This document shows positions 1 to 10,403 of a DNA stretch of 64,000 bases, piece by piece; positions within the stretch are counted from its first letter, which is position 1; every line of letters begins with the position of its first letter. Source of the DNA: DATJPW01 sp963752855 (GTDB lineage: Bacteria; Desulfobacterota; Desulfomonilia; Desulfomonilales; Desulfomonilaceae); NCBI GenBank assembly GCA_963752855.1, contig CAVVZX010000054.1, forward strand, positions 3,132 through 67,131, given 5' to 3'. The position numbers and the translations under genes were made by a program. Under the pieces are notes generated by a model. That model had not been told where the DNA came from, searched no databases, and saw only the letters and a program-made list of their open reading frames with translations.

Positions 1-123
1 CCTCTGAACTCCATGATGGACCCGTCCTCAAGTTATCTATGGCGCCAAATCGTAACCGGAATTATGCGGCGGTCTTGCCATTTTGAGCGTTTTGGCCTCG
101 CTAAGGGGTCGAAAAATAGCGCC

Positions 124-144
124 GGAGACCTCGAAAAGGTCTCC
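124..144. repeat. Short perfect hairpin in an otherwise empty left edge
   Basis: An 8-bp perfect stem (GGAGACCT / AGGTCTCC) encloses a CGAAA loop at 124-144. No T-run follows it, so it is not a typical terminator. The rest of 1-359 holds only short overlapping open frames without ribosome binding sites or family character, and I see no gene there. Confidence 0.35.
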
Positions 145-359
145 GCATGGAGTCCCGGACGCCCTGTCGCAGGCAAAACGTCGTCAGGTTGTTGACAGAG
201 CCTGACTTTTCCTGTTTTTGAGCGTACCACACCGCATGCTCCTCGTCAATCAGTTCGGAAAGAATTGAACCTGATTATTATTGCCGTCAAGAAAGCCGAC
301 GGACAAATGGTCTTCAACCCGGGGCCGTACACATTTTCGCACAGCTTGCGGTTCCGTAT

Positions 360-908
360 CTATTTCTTGTCTCTCATGGTCTTCGCTGCCTCCATCATAA
401 GGCTTTGACCATCCGTCATGAGCTTATCAGCGGTGTTCACGTCCGTCTTTTGCATCATTCTTAAGCCCCGCATCATTGTCCTGGAGCCCTTCATTAATTC
501 TTCCGGCCTAGGGTCAGTCATCATTTTTTCGGCTTCCAAGATCATCTTCTGACCCTGCTGCATCAACTTCTCCGCCCCTTCTGCATTCTTCTTGGCTTTC
601 AGAACTTGTAGGCCATCCATCATCAGCTTTGCGCCTCGTTTCATTGTGTCCTTCTGTATCTGTGCTGTCGCCTTTTCCGATTCCATCATCATTCTGTGTC
701 CGTCTTTGATCATCTTCTCTGCTGAGCCTAGATCCTTCTTCTGCCGCATTATCTTCCTGCCTTCTACCATCTGATCGGCCCCCTTTTTCATCATCGATAC
801 TGCAGTTTCCCAATTGTTAGATTCAGCAATAGCGTATGGGTGGGCCTGAAGAATCATTCCAACCACGAAGAAAGCTGCTAATATCCGTTTGATACTCTTG
901 ATTTCCAT
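360..908 (-). CDS. Secreted methionine-rich triple-repeat protein
   Basis: Residues 1-28 form a signal peptide (basic start, hydrophobic stretch, then AIA-like cleavage), so the product is probably periplasmic. The mature part contains three diverged repeats of about 42 residues starting near 39, 89 and 139. Each has the pattern MMKxG..M..G...(M/L)...K...A(E/D)KLM..G..MM.EA.K. I count about 24 methionines in roughly 150 mature residues and no cysteine. The periodic Met, Lys and Glu suggest amphipathic helices; clustered methionines in exported proteins can bind Cu(I)/Ag(I), but this is inference. A GGAGG lies 11 nt before the ATG at 908. I recognise no named family. Confidence 0.75.
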   Translation of the reverse strand: MEIKSIKRILAAFFVVGMILQAHPYAIAESNNWETAVSMMKKGADQMVEGRKIMRQKKDLGSAEKMIKDGHRMMMESEKATAQIQKDTMKRGAKLMMDGLQVLKAKKNAEGAEKLMQQGQKMILEAEKMMTDPRPEELMKGSRTMMRGLRMMQKTDVNTADKLMTDGQSLMMEAAKTMRDKK

Positions 909-1011
909 TCTGATTGGCGCCTCCGATTAGTCTGCAAAGCTATACATCATCGTTTAGTTTTGGCAAGACCTATGTATCCTTCGCCCTTCCCAACTGCACA
1001 CTCAAGATTTT

Positions 1012-1401
1012 TCACTTTGTTTTAGCTGGCAATGTCTTTACGGAGTATCGTCGTCCGGTCTCTCTCGAATTTTGGATTGAGCCCCGGTATTGATAAAGAT
1101 TTCGTTCGTCATGTTCTCGTGATGACTGGCTGAGGCCATCTCGCCGGTTCCCGGAAGCTTGCGTGCTTATGAGGCCGCTCAAGAATGCCGTCGGACCACC
1201 AGCATCATACATGCGCACAACGACAGCCGGTCGTTCCATGCTGCCCGCCGCCAACGACACGTCCGGATTCGGCCAAGCGATCAAAAGCATTATCGAAAAT
1301 ATCAATTGCTCCACTTTGCGCCTCCCCAACAACCTTTCATTCCTATGGAGATCCCTGTTTGCCTTGAAATATCGCAGAAAAATGTTATCGTCTTTTAACA
1401 A
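1012..1401 (-). pseudogene. Chimeric or broken gene whose 3' end duplicates the cytochrome gene at 3713
   Basis: The open frame begins like an exported protein (hydrophobic IFSIMLLIAW segment, then AAGSMERPAVVVRMYD). Its last ~55 bases (about 1012-1066) match the 3' end of the five-haem cytochrome gene at 3713-3770 at roughly 80% identity with one single-base gap in an A-run. With that base removed the tail reads NPKFERDRTTILRKTLP, against DPNFKGDQTTIFRKTLP in the cytochrome. This is therefore the end of a related gene, either a decayed copy or an intact relative with a frame error. The N-terminal half shows no haem-binding CxxCH. Function is unassigned. Confidence 0.45.
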
Positions 1402-1569
1402 GGGACTGCGATTTTCGTCTAATGATTAAGAAGTCGAAAAAAGAGAGGTTGGTATCTGAAAAATTCTAATATGACATGAAACAACTTTCCAGGTGAAAAA
1501 CACGGGAATTGCTCAATTTAAACCGACAATAGACAACACGTAATTCGCAACAACGAAGGGGTACGAACA

Positions 1570-2007
1570 ATGAGAAAAATAGTTATATTGGCACTGATCG
1601 CTTTTGCGGTTTTGGTAATGGCGCGGGCCGGGCCTGCGTATGCGGCGCAGACGACGGGAGGGTCCGTTTTGGCTGTGGACACGGTAGTCGGAACCCAAAA
1701 TCCTATTCCGGTCCAATTAGTCAGAGGCATGCACGGGGGCAGTGTTGGTCACATGAGCGTCTCGCGCGGCAGTGTTGGCAGTCGCGGCAGTATTGGCAGT
1801 GTTCGAGGCGCTCGCTTCAACAATAGTTTTCGTGGCGCCCGTTTCAACCATGTTCGATTCCACAATGCCCGCTTCCGTCATTTCCGTCACTTTCGACCAT
1901 TCGTCTTTAGCTCTGTTGCCCCCTATAGTAGTTACTACTATAACAACTATCGCAACTGCTACTGGGATGGCTACGCGTGGATATGTGACGACGATTACAC
2001 TTATTGA
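1570..2007 (+). CDS. Secreted Gly/Ser/Arg/His/Phe-rich small protein
   Basis: A 145-residue product with a clear signal peptide (MRKIVILALIAFAVLVMA, cleavage near AYAAQ). The centre is low-complexity, with repeated RGSVGSRG and FRGARFNH-type units rich in Arg, His and Phe. The end is Tyr-rich (SSYYYNNYRN) with a paired-cysteine CYWDGYAWIC segment and an acidic tail. AAGGGG precedes the ATG at a good distance. Such composition is seen in exported proteins of unknown function in many deltaproteobacteria. The His-rich stretch could bind metal, but nothing here proves it. It stands alone, with no close partner gene. Confidence 0.7.
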   Translation: MRKIVILALIAFAVLVMARAGPAYAAQTTGGSVLAVDTVVGTQNPIPVQLVRGMHGGSVGHMSVSRGSVGSRGSIGSVRGARFNNSFRGARFNHVRFHNARFRHFRHFRPFVFSSVAPYSSYYYNNYRNCYWDGYAWICDDDYTY

Positions 2008-2137
2008 ACCGGACGCGCATTAGTGGCTGCCTGTGATTGATTTAATGAAAAAGATAAGTTAGTGCGACGTTGGAGGTTTTCAGTTTATAACCTGTCGCTG
2101 TAGGTCTCATGATTGAGCGCGGCGGCGGAGAGATAGG

Positions 2138-2173
2138 ACCGGAAGTCGGAGGATCTTTTTCTCGGCTTCCGGT
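2138..2173 (+). terminator. Possible weak terminator hairpin downstream of the secreted protein
   Basis: ACCGGAAG at 2138-2145 pairs with CTTCCGGT at 2166-2173, followed by ATTTTCTT. The stem is 8 bp with a long loop containing TTTTT, and it lies 130 bp after the stop at 2007. The surrounding 2008-2589 interval has no convincing gene. Confidence 0.3.
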
Positions 2174-2589
2174 ATTTTCTTGAGCAGGAAGGTCAGTGGA
2201 GACCTATGGGCTTAACGCCGGCTTTCACACATGATCTTCCAAAAGACCGAGAGATGCAAAACCGCATTTGCCTTAATGAAAAGGCCTGCTCCATCCTGTT
2301 GTTGAGCGCCCCTCACCACAAATTCACCAAGCAACCAATACCCTGTGTGTCGCATTTGACCAGGATTCAGGGCGGCGTCCGCGAATGGAAGCGCCGAAGG
2401 CCTACAAACACAAATCTCTGATTGTGCGGCGTTACTTGGTTTTACCCACCCCCTCGGATGTTACGGATCAGTATGCCCTTGCTTGACTGACAACCTTTGT
2501 GCAGACACCCTTGCCTTAAACTCGATCCGTACCAATAATAAGAGCACCAGCAGGAACCCCGAATCAACGGTTTTGGCGCCGGGAGGCTT

Positions 2590-3642
2590 GTGATGGAAAT
2601 CAAGACAGTCAGAATTCTCAAAGTCATCATGTGTGTCGTCGTAGTAATTGCTAGTGTACTCGCTTACTTCCTATGGGAAAGCCGTAACGAGACGGCAAAG
2701 GTCGTCGTCTATACCTCCGTCGATCAGCCTCTCGCCGCTAAAATATTTCGTGAATTTGAGAGTGATACAGGCGTCTCCGTACGAGCCGTCTTTGATAGTG
2801 AACAAACTGAGGGTCGGGGGCTTGTGAGCCTACTTCTTGCCGAATCCTCCAGCCCGCAAGCGGACGTTTTCTGGTCGGGAGATCCGGCTCATTCCTTGTT
2901 GCTGGTGAATCGAGGGATTGCCCAACCATATGTTTCGCCGGCTGCGGCTGATATTCCGTCAGAGTTCAAATCACCTGACGGGAGTTGGACAGGTCTTGCG
3001 GCTCGCGCGGGTTCTTCTGGTTAACAGGAACGGGATTGCCTCAGGGGAAATGCCGTCTTCTATTCGTGACCTGACCAACCCTCGGTGGAAAGATCAGACA
3101 GCAGTTGCCAACCTACTGTTCGGCACAGGCCACGTACCAAATCTCTGCTCTGTTCACAATCTGGGGCGATGAGAAGGGCAAAGAATTCCTGAGCGATTTG
3201 AAAGCCAATGATGTTCGCATTGCCAGATCGCACGCTGAGGTCAAGGGGCTGGTCGTTGGGGGCGAGGTGGCTTTCGGTCTCCTTGACACCGATGACGCGG
3301 CAGAAGCGTTAAAAGAACAAAGCAACCTGGAGATAGTGTATCCCGATCAGAAAGATTTAGGAACTCTGGTCATACCATCCACTCTGGCGCTACTCCGCGG
3401 TGGACCTAACACTGAAGGCGGAAAAAAACTTATCGATTTTCTTCTTTCGAAAAAAGATCGAGCGACAAATGGTGGAATTAGGGGGCTATATTCCACTCCG
3501 ATCTGGAATTCCCGGACCGCCCAATATTCGGAAGATCGGGGATTTCAAAATGATGACAATCAATTACTCCAAGGTAGCCGATGAAATGGATGAAGAGATG
3601 CAGCCCGTCCAGCCCTGGCTACGACAATGGTTGGGACGGTGA
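2590..3642 (+). CDS. Iron(III)-type ABC transporter substrate-binding protein, frame-broken
   Basis: A family 1 extracellular solute-binding protein of the Fe3+/FbpA-AfuA type. An N-terminal hydrophobic segment (VIMCVVVVIASVLAYFLW) anchors or exports it. The binding-protein start VVVYTSVDQPLAAKIF, then QADVFWSGDP, a WTGLAARARVLLVNR segment and the C-terminal MTINYSKVADEMDE region all follow the paralogue encoded at 9219-10307. The reading frame changes near 3010, 3125 and 3465; joining the segments gives a full-length protein ending at 3642. No permease or ATPase gene is adjacent, so it is an orphan that may share the transporter at 6981-9222. It is either a pseudogene or a victim of indel errors. 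Confidence 0.75.
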
Positions 3643-3712
3643 TATCCTCCTTAATGTTTCGCCCCAGCTCTATCTTTTTCCGGGTCCGGCTTCGGCTCTT
3701 CCTGTCCTTTAT

Positions 3713-4999
3713 TTATTTTACCTTGAAGGGTAAGGTCTTGCGGAATATCGTCGTCTGGTCTCCCTTGAAATTCGGATCGTTGTAGCGATTCAAGTCATAG
3801 ACGAGACTCGCACGGACCTCGTAATCGCCTTTCTTTAGCTTCGGGTCCCAGCTCAGTATGCGCTCTTCACCTGCTCGAATTATAGTTTCATGGGGGCCTT
3901 GCGCATCTGCCATGCTTACCGAGATTGCATCCGGGCGTTTTTTGTCCTCTTCCAGAAACGCTTTGTCATCAGGACGGTCTCCATACCAAGGCGCAAACAT
4001 CCAGTCCTGCTTGGCGACAAGCTTGCCTTTGCCATCGACCACATCAGCTTTGAGATACATGCCCCGCCGGTTAGATCCTGTGGGAACGGAATGCCCAGCG
4101 CCGAGGTTAACCATGTGAAAGCTGAGCGCGGACGTTGATTCTTTTTCGGACACAATGACAAGGCTCAATGCGCCTGAGATTCTTTGAGGAGAATGTCCGC
4201 CGGTCCACAAATGTCTGGCTACCGCCCTAATCGGCACATCTTCGTTCTCAGCCGATTTCCGAAGAGTTCTCGGCATGTGACAATCTTGGCACTGTTGTAA
4301 ACCCAATCCAGGCTTGTGAAAATCATCCCGCCATTCGAGAAAAGTTTGAGTTTGTTTTGCCACCACCCGCTTGCCTGCTGAGTGGCAATACGCACACATG
4401 GCTGCCGTCTGAATTTTGGGGTCCTTGACGGTTTCGTGCGGCGCTGCTCCTCCATAAGGCCCCCGAATCTTTCCATCGGGAGTCAGATGACAACTGGCGC
4501 ATGTTATCCCAACGGCTTCTTTACCTTGAGGCCGCCCCTTGGGCCGCTCGATTTCGACTTTGTCAAGATCGGGGAGATCAAAAGGCTCAGGATAGTGGCA
4601 CACATTGCAGGACTTGCCCCCCATCTCTATATCGCGAGCGTGCATGGGCCAGGGATCGGTTCCTGCAAATGAGTGTGCGGAACCCGCAGTCAATACTCTT
4701 CCCGGAAGAGAGAGTAATTCTTGCTTTGGATCCTTATAAGCCATCGGTTTATAGGTAATGTCAGATCCGAATCCGAAGGCATACTCTCGGTAGATTGCCT
4801 GGTGGCACTCGCCACATTCGGCTGACGGAGTTGCCGTTCCCTGGGGAAAGTCTTTGGACTTGGCTGCGGCAGGGGATTTCTTGGTATCTGTCGCCGCGGG
4901 CTGTTGCTGGGCTTGTGCCGCGCTCTTCTCCGGATAGACCAGGGCTAAGATCCCTGCGATTATTAAGAGCGCCAAGACAAGAATACTTGCCTTTCTCAT
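3713..4999 (-). CDS. Periplasmic five-haem c-type cytochrome
   Basis: The 428-residue product has a signal peptide (residues 1-28) and an Ala/Gln/Lys-rich linker. Five CxxCH haem-attachment motifs follow: CGECH (62-66), CNVCH (131-135), CASCH (167-171), CAYCH (202-206) and CQDCH (237-241). Further His residues between them can serve as distal ligands. The last ~170 residues lack haem motifs and look beta-rich. This suits an electron-transfer or terminal-reductase-like protein of the periplasm; the substrate cannot be read from sequence. AGGAGGT lies 8 nt before the ATG at 4999. The next gene upstream on the same strand encodes an outer-membrane barrel, and the 3' end has a second copy at 1012-1066. 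Confidence 0.85.
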   Translation of the reverse strand: MRKASILVLALLIIAGILALVYPEKSAAQAQQQPAATDTKKSPAAAKSKDFPQGTATPSAECGECHQAIYREYAFGFGSDITYKPMAYKDPKQELLSLPGRVLTAGSAHSFAGTDPWPMHARDIEMGGKSCNVCHYPEPFDLPDLDKVEIERPKGRPQGKEAVGITCASCHLTPDGKIRGPYGGAAPHETVKDPKIQTAAMCAYCHSAGKRVVAKQTQTFLEWRDDFHKPGLGLQQCQDCHMPRTLRKSAENEDVPIRAVARHLWTGGHSPQRISGALSLVIVSEKESTSALSFHMVNLGAGHSVPTGSNRRGMYLKADVVDGKGKLVAKQDWMFAPWYGDRPDDKAFLEEDKKRPDAISVSMADAQGPHETIIRAGEERILSWDPKLKKGDYEVRASLVYDLNRYNDPNFKGDQTTIFRKTLPFKVK

Positions 5000-5057
5000 G
5001 AGCCTGAACCTCCTGCGTTTCTACGTGGTCCACCGACAACACGAGGCTGCCGGTCTC

Positions 5058-6750
5058 TTAAAATTCAACCATGAACTTAAGCTTCATACCGAGAATAGGA
5101 TCAATTACCCTGTCCGGATTGATTCCGAATCGATTTGCTGCGGAAGGGATGTCCCAATTCGGGACCGCCTTATCAATGCAGGCATAATTGAACCACCTTC
5201 CAGGCTGCCAATACGCCGCGATAAATCTCACAGTCCATTTATCCAATAATTGCCATTCCAAACCGGCATCGATCTCCCATCCCAGGTTGTTGTCGGGAAT
5301 CGATGGAGCATCGGCGCTGGCTGCGTTGATGGTACTGAGATTGAGGAATTGAACAAGACTGCCTGTGGCAGCGGGGCGCATGAATCCCCACCCATAACCT
5401 TGTGGAGAGGCTCTATCAGCCCAGAAAAAACTTCGCAAACATATTCAAGTTCGACGCAACGGCATAATCCAGTCTCACGGCGAAAATGGACGCGTCGTTC
5501 ATAAAGCCGTCGGTATTCAGATTGAACAAACCAAGTCCCGCTCCGTAATAGAAGCACATAAGAAGGCTATATGGGGCGAACAATCCGTAGTTTCCAAAGC
5601 CATAGAAATACGGTTGCCTGTCGATTAGCACTCCGTTTCTCCTATCCGGTCCCGGTAACCAGGCGTAGATGAAGGATGCCTTTGCCGGCCCCACCATGAC
5701 TCCGGTCTCCGCCATCCATCTCCACGCTTCGATATAACCAGGAGCAAACAGGCTCCCCCTTCCGTCGGTTCGGTCAGGCGCTCCGAAGAAGGTTCCATTC
5801 AGCGATCGATGAAACCTGGTTATCTTATTTATCCAATCCAATTCGGCATTAAAAAAGAATCGACCGTTATTGTATTTGAGAAACACTCCGCCATCGGTGC
5901 TAACCACATCGCTTGCGGGAAACGCCGCACGAGCAACTTGGAGACGCTGGGATTCCGGACCTCTGTGATAGCTGAAATATTCTGCAACAATGCCGAGAGA
6001 CAACGGTCCCGAACCGTAGGTGAGGAATACCTGAGGAGACACGGCCAGCAAAGCGTTCAGGTCACCAAGATTATAATACGGGTTAACACGCGGATCGTCG
6101 GGTGGCAGTGGGAAAGAGTTATTGGGCTGATCCTGTCTGAACGGATTATCCGGCTGACGCCTCCAGGGATAAAAACCGACTCCGATTCTGAACGGTCCTG
6201 TGGGCGCAACCAAGAGAAGAGACTCTGAAGTCAAGTCCTCGGCTCCGTTGTACTGGAGACCGCATCCGAAGTCAAAGGGTCTCTTGCCGACAACTACCAT
6301 GCCCCAGGGAGTCTGTGCAGAGAACCACCACATAGTCCACTGCCCCTCCGAAATTGCGACTTGCACGCCGGGACTCGTCGAGTTGACATAGGACGAGGCT
6401 ACGGGGTCCAGAAATTGCCCGATCCGATATTCGCCTCTTAATCTCATGGCAGGATTTATTCGGAACTCCGGGAGGGCATTTACCTCCATCCGCTGCTCGG
6501 CAGCTCCACTGGAAGAAACAAGATCCTCAAGTTTTCCTCCCGCCCAGCCGTTGATGGAAGCGAAATTGCCTGGAGTCGAACTGTTGTCCAGATCGTACCT
6601 ACCGAAGAATCCTCGCGAGCCCAGTTGCTGCACAAACCGATTCTTCCAAACGTATTCACCTTCTAATGAAAATTCCCATGCTGAGGATGAGCCTGCCGCA
6701 ATGGGAAGGCTTACCAGGATCGCGATCGGCAAGAGCCTGCGGAATCTCAT
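5058..6750 (-). CDS. Outer-membrane beta-barrel protein, one frame break
   Basis: A signal peptide (MRFRRLLPIAILVSLPIAAG, cleavage near SSAWEF) leads into a long protein of about 560 residues with alternating aromatic/polar strands. It ends in MKLKFMVEF; the terminal Phe is the usual signal for BamA-dependent barrels. The frame is lost near 5425 in a run of six A (six T in the gene), where NMFAKFF continues as WADRASPQGYGWGF in the next frame. Correcting it gives one protein from 6750 to 5058. It sits 58 bp upstream of the cytochrome gene in the same direction, so the two may be co-transcribed and form an outer-membrane/periplasm redox pair, which is inference. No specific porin family is recognised. 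Confidence 0.75.
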
Positions 6751-6980
6751 ACCCAGAATTCCTCTCTGATCTCACCGGGTTCGAAGGCGCAACCTACCCC
6801 AACCCCAAAGTTTAGTCCCATAGCGGTCTACAATCTCTTCACCTAATGATCCGACGACACGACGAGGGGTTGATATACTAATTTGCCAGCTTACACTATT
6901 CAGACCCAGTTTGGCAAAGTGCGCGACTGCCTCTTGCTTCGTTTGACTAATTTGAGCGTAGGACCTTATTTCATGCAGAA

Positions 6981-7634
6981 TCAAGGTCCGGGTTTCTGCA
7001 AGAAAACTATTCTGGTCCCAATTTCCTCAGCCTCCGAACGGTTATGAGTTACGTAGACAAGAGTGAATTTCAGGGTCTGATGTAAACGGACGATCTCGCC
7101 CCGTAGTCGTAGATTCAAGTCCTCGTCCAGACTCGATAGCGGCTCATCCATCAATAATGCCAACGGCCGCATAACGAGAGCTCTGGCTAACGCTACTCGC
7201 TGCTGTTCCCCTCCGGACAGTTGGTGCGGTTTTGCCGAGGCATACCTATCAATCTTGAGCAGTTTCAGCGTCTCATCAATTCTCCGCCTTCGTTCCATCT
7301 GCGGCAGGCCCCTGGCTTTCAACCCGAATTCCAGGTTACCGTAAACGGTAAGATGAGGCCAGAGGGCCAAGTCCTGGAAGACCATACCCAAATTGCGCTC
7401 TTCAGGAGAAAGCAGGATTTTTCCGTCACTTGCCGCAACTTTCCCTGCGATCAGGAGAGTACCTCGGTCCGGCGCCGCAAAGCCTGCCAGCATCCTAAGC
7501 AGTGTCGTCTTGCCGCAACCCGAAGGACCAAAAAAAACGATGCGCTCGCCTTGCTCCACCGCCAGGGAAAAATCGCGGATAGTGGCCTGTTCTCCGTAGT
7601 ATTTTGAAATCTTTTGATATTCAAATAGTATCAT
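6981..7634 (-). CDS. ABC transporter ATP-binding protein (FbpC/PotA type)
   Basis: This is the ATPase of the ferric-ion-type importer encoded just upstream. Walker A is GPSGCGKTT, the signature LSGGEQQRVALARAL, Walker B ALLMDEP with the D-loop SSLDED, and the switch His is in VTHNR. The start at 7634 is chosen because its ATG overlaps the TGA of the permease gene (ATGA); an open frame continues upstream to 7709 but would overlap the permease end. About 217 residues is short for FbpC, which usually carries a C-terminal regulatory domain, so this version has only the nucleotide-binding domain. It is the third gene of a three-gene operon. Confidence 0.88.
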   Translation of the reverse strand: MILFEYQKISKYYGEQATIRDFSLAVEQGERIVFFGPSGCGKTTLLRMLAGFAAPDRGTLLIAGKVAASDGKILLSPEERNLGMVFQDLALWPHLTVYGNLEFGLKARGLPQMERRRRIDETLKLLKIDRYASAKPHQLSGGEQQRVALARALVMRPLALLMDEPLSSLDEDLNLRLRGEIVRLHQTLKFTLVYVTHNRSEAEEIGTRIVFLQKPGP

Positions 7635-9222
7635 GTCCCACCATTGTATTTTCCGACCCATTGGATTATTGCGAAAGGAACCAGCGAAACGACAACCAGC
7701 AAGACGCACAGAGCGGCGATCATGGACGGCTCACCGTTCGCCATAAGCGTAAAGATCCTTACCGTAAGAGGGTCCGCGCCGGGAGGATAAACCAGCATGG
7801 AAATGCCCGTATCCCGAAGGCAGAAGATATAGGCGACCAGCCAAGCCACACCCAAGTCTCTTCGCACCAAAGGGACGACGATTCCCATCATTCTTTTTGT
7901 CCAGGAGACTCCCATGATCTGAGCCGCTTCTTCCATCGAGGGAGGTATCCGAGACAGGGCAGCCAAAGTGATGCGGCTAGGTAACACCCAGTACTGGATA
8001 ACGTATCCAAGGATCAAAATGATCGGAGAGGCATACACAAAATTGGTCAAAGGATGATTCCAGACGCCGATCATGCCGATCCCGATCACTGTGCTGGGCA
8101 AAGCGAACAGCAATATCGTCAGGGTGTCCAGGAGTCTCCAACTCCTAAGCCCCTGAACATGAATCAAATAGCCCGTCAAAAAGCCGAGGACGGTGAGAAG
8201 GCTCGCAGCGATTGCCGCAAAAACCATGCTGCGCAAGATGCTATCCCAACCTTGGGTCATCGCCGTTCGCCAAGCCTGGATGACTGCGGATTCGCTCAGT
8301 AAAGCCAACAGAGGCATAATCACGATTGCGAATGCGAAAAACCACATCAGCGCAGCCAGCCACTTCCCTAATTTTCCCAGCCCTATCCGAATGCCCGGGC
8401 CCTCTCCCGGTCCAATGCGTACGTGGACGGTTTTTCTCTCCAGAAACAGCCCCTCCGCGAACATTGCCATTAAAGCAATGAGGGCCAGTGGAGCGGCTGC
8501 CGCCGCAGCTGCGCCGAAATCATAATAAGCTGAAAATTGTGTAAACGTCTCCACCGGAAACACGTTGATGCGCAAGAACAAGGGAACTCCGAATTCTCCC
8601 AGACTCAGCAAGAATATCAAGAGCATACCCAAGATAATCCCAGGCAGAATGAGGGGCAGCGTGATCCGGCTCAAAATTCTCGGCCATTTTGCGGCCAATA
8701 AGCCCGCTTCTTCCAGTCTAGGATTGACGCTCCGAATGAAGGCTATCGTCAGCAGCATAAGGATGGGCATGTAGCACGCGAACAAGATCCAAGCGCAGCC
8801 TCCCACGCTGAATAGAAAATCTGACCCTGCTTTCCATTCTCCACCGGCCAGCCATCTCGACACCCAGCCTTGTCGTCCCAACAAGTGAAACCAAGCCACT
8901 GCCTGCACATAGGGCGGAATTAAGAGAGGAATGGTAAACAACAGTGATCAGCAAAGGACGGCCCGGAATATCCGACTTTCCCAGGAGAATGCCCAGAGGC
9001 AGTCCCACCAGCAATGACAGGAGCGTTACCAGTCCGGCTAAGCTGAGAGAGGTGAGCAGAAGATGCCGGGTTTGGGTCGAAGCAAACAGGTTATAGAATA
9101 GGTCAAAACTGAACCGCCCGTTTACAAACAGACTTTGGGCAAAAATATCCACTAGCGGAGACAGTCCTAGTCCCGACTAACAGGACGGCAATCAACCAAA
9201 AAACGGCGCGACGTGCGTTCAT
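7631..9222 (-). CDS. Iron-type ABC transporter permease with two fused membrane domains, frame-broken
   Basis: An FbpB-like permease of about 530 residues with two copies of the binding-protein-dependent transport domain and roughly 12 membrane helices. The first EAA-like loop is near EEAGLLAAKWPRIL, the second near EEAAQIMGVSWTKRM. The start at 9222 (MNARRAVFWLIAVLL) overlaps the stop of the binding-protein gene as ATGA. The frame changes near 9178 (a GGG run) and near 8940. The 3' end overlaps the ATPase gene by ATGA. The order binding protein, permease, ATPase is that of ferric iron uptake operons. The substrate is inferred from family only; related members carry thiamine, phosphonate or putrescine. 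Confidence 0.83.
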
Positions 9223-10307
9223 AGCCCGGACCAGGTCTTCAGAAAGGGCTGGATTTTCTGCATCTTCTCAGCCAGCTTCGCATAATTGATGTCCATCACT
9301 TTCATTTTGTCCAAGCGAGGAACTTCCGGGGGCGTTTCAACACCAGGATGCAAGGGGATTTGGGCGCACTCGGCAAAGGCCAATTTGCGCTCCGTCTCCT
9401 TGGAAAGTAAATAATCAATCAATTTTCTGCCCTGTTCCGGATGCGGGCTGTTTTTTATTAGGACCACAGCATTCGGCAAGATGAGAGATCCGATCCCGTC
9501 TTTCCCTTGATCCGGAACCACCATTTCTACGGCTTTGCCCTGTTTCATCCGGTTTACGACATCATCGCTATCGACCAGCGAAAAATCAAATTCGCCTGAA
9601 GAGACCAAATCAGCGCTTTCCCCATTGCTACTGGATATTTTAACTTCGATTATCTTTCATTTGATTCATAAATGTTTGGCGCGCGTTCATTTCCCCACAA
9701 GGAGAAAAAGCGCAGCCATATAATCGGTGGTAGTCCCGAAAACCGGATTGGCGATAACGGTCTTTGCTCGCCAGCGTGGGTCCGCGTAATCGCTAATGGA
9801 GCCAGGTTTCTCCTTTAAGCCTTTTTTCACGAGTAAAACCCTTGCTCGTGCGGAAAATCCGGTCCAGTACCCTTCGGGATCCTTGAATGCCGCGGGGATC
9901 TCCGCAGCATTGGGCGATACATAACTAGTCGCTATCCCTTTCTCTTTCAGCACCTCCGCTCGGACCACTTCATTAGCCCAGTACACGTCTGCTTGAGGAT
10001 TATTCTTTTCGGCAATCAATCTGTTCATGACTCCGGTGCTTTTTGATTCCTCGGTGTCGTATACGGCTTTGACTCTGATCCCGGTTTCTTTTTGAAAATT
10101 GTCAAGAATCGGAGCCGCAAAGACCTGATCCTCGCTCACGTACACGACGACAATTTGAGCGGCTGAAGAAGCTGCCCAGGCAGGCAAACCGGTCAACCAA
10201 CTGAGCGCAAGCACGAAGGCGATAATCACTTTGTAAGTCAAAGGATACCCCTCCGTAAGCGCCGGAGTTTTCAGGTCATCTTGTACGAGGCGCAGTCTAT
10301 TCTTCAT
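9219..10307 (-). CDS. Iron-type ABC substrate-binding protein, frame-broken
   Basis: The first gene of the importer operon. AGAGGAG lies upstream of the ATG at 10307, and a signal peptide ends near PAWAASSAA. The mature start QIVVVYVSEDQVFAAPI and the blocks NPQADVYWANE, YWTGFSARARVLLVKK and MDINYAKLAEKM match the orphan protein at 2590-3642. Frames change near 9708 (a T5 run), 9680 and 9645; with corrections the missing stretch reads ALFSLWGNERARQTFMNQ and then VKISSSNGESADLVSSGEF. Membership of the family 1 (FbpA-like) binding proteins is clear; iron as ligand is inferred. All three joints of the operon are ATGA overlaps, indicating translational coupling. Confidence 0.82.
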
Positions 10308-10403
10308 GTCCGTCTCCTCTTGAGAACAAGGCTAATTCCCGTCCTGGCACAGAAACTCCCGGAATTAGCTCAATTGCATAAAGACATTCCGTAGCGTCGG
10401 GAA

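Noticed and set aside
2206..2421. A 71-residue plus-strand frame in the 2008-2589 gap
   Set aside because: No ribosome site, and composition is random-like; no support beyond being open.
6772..6984. A 70-residue minus-strand frame between the barrel and ABC ATPase genes
   Set aside because: Low-quality composition, no ribosome site, and it overlaps the ATPase 3' end; it looks like intergenic DNA.
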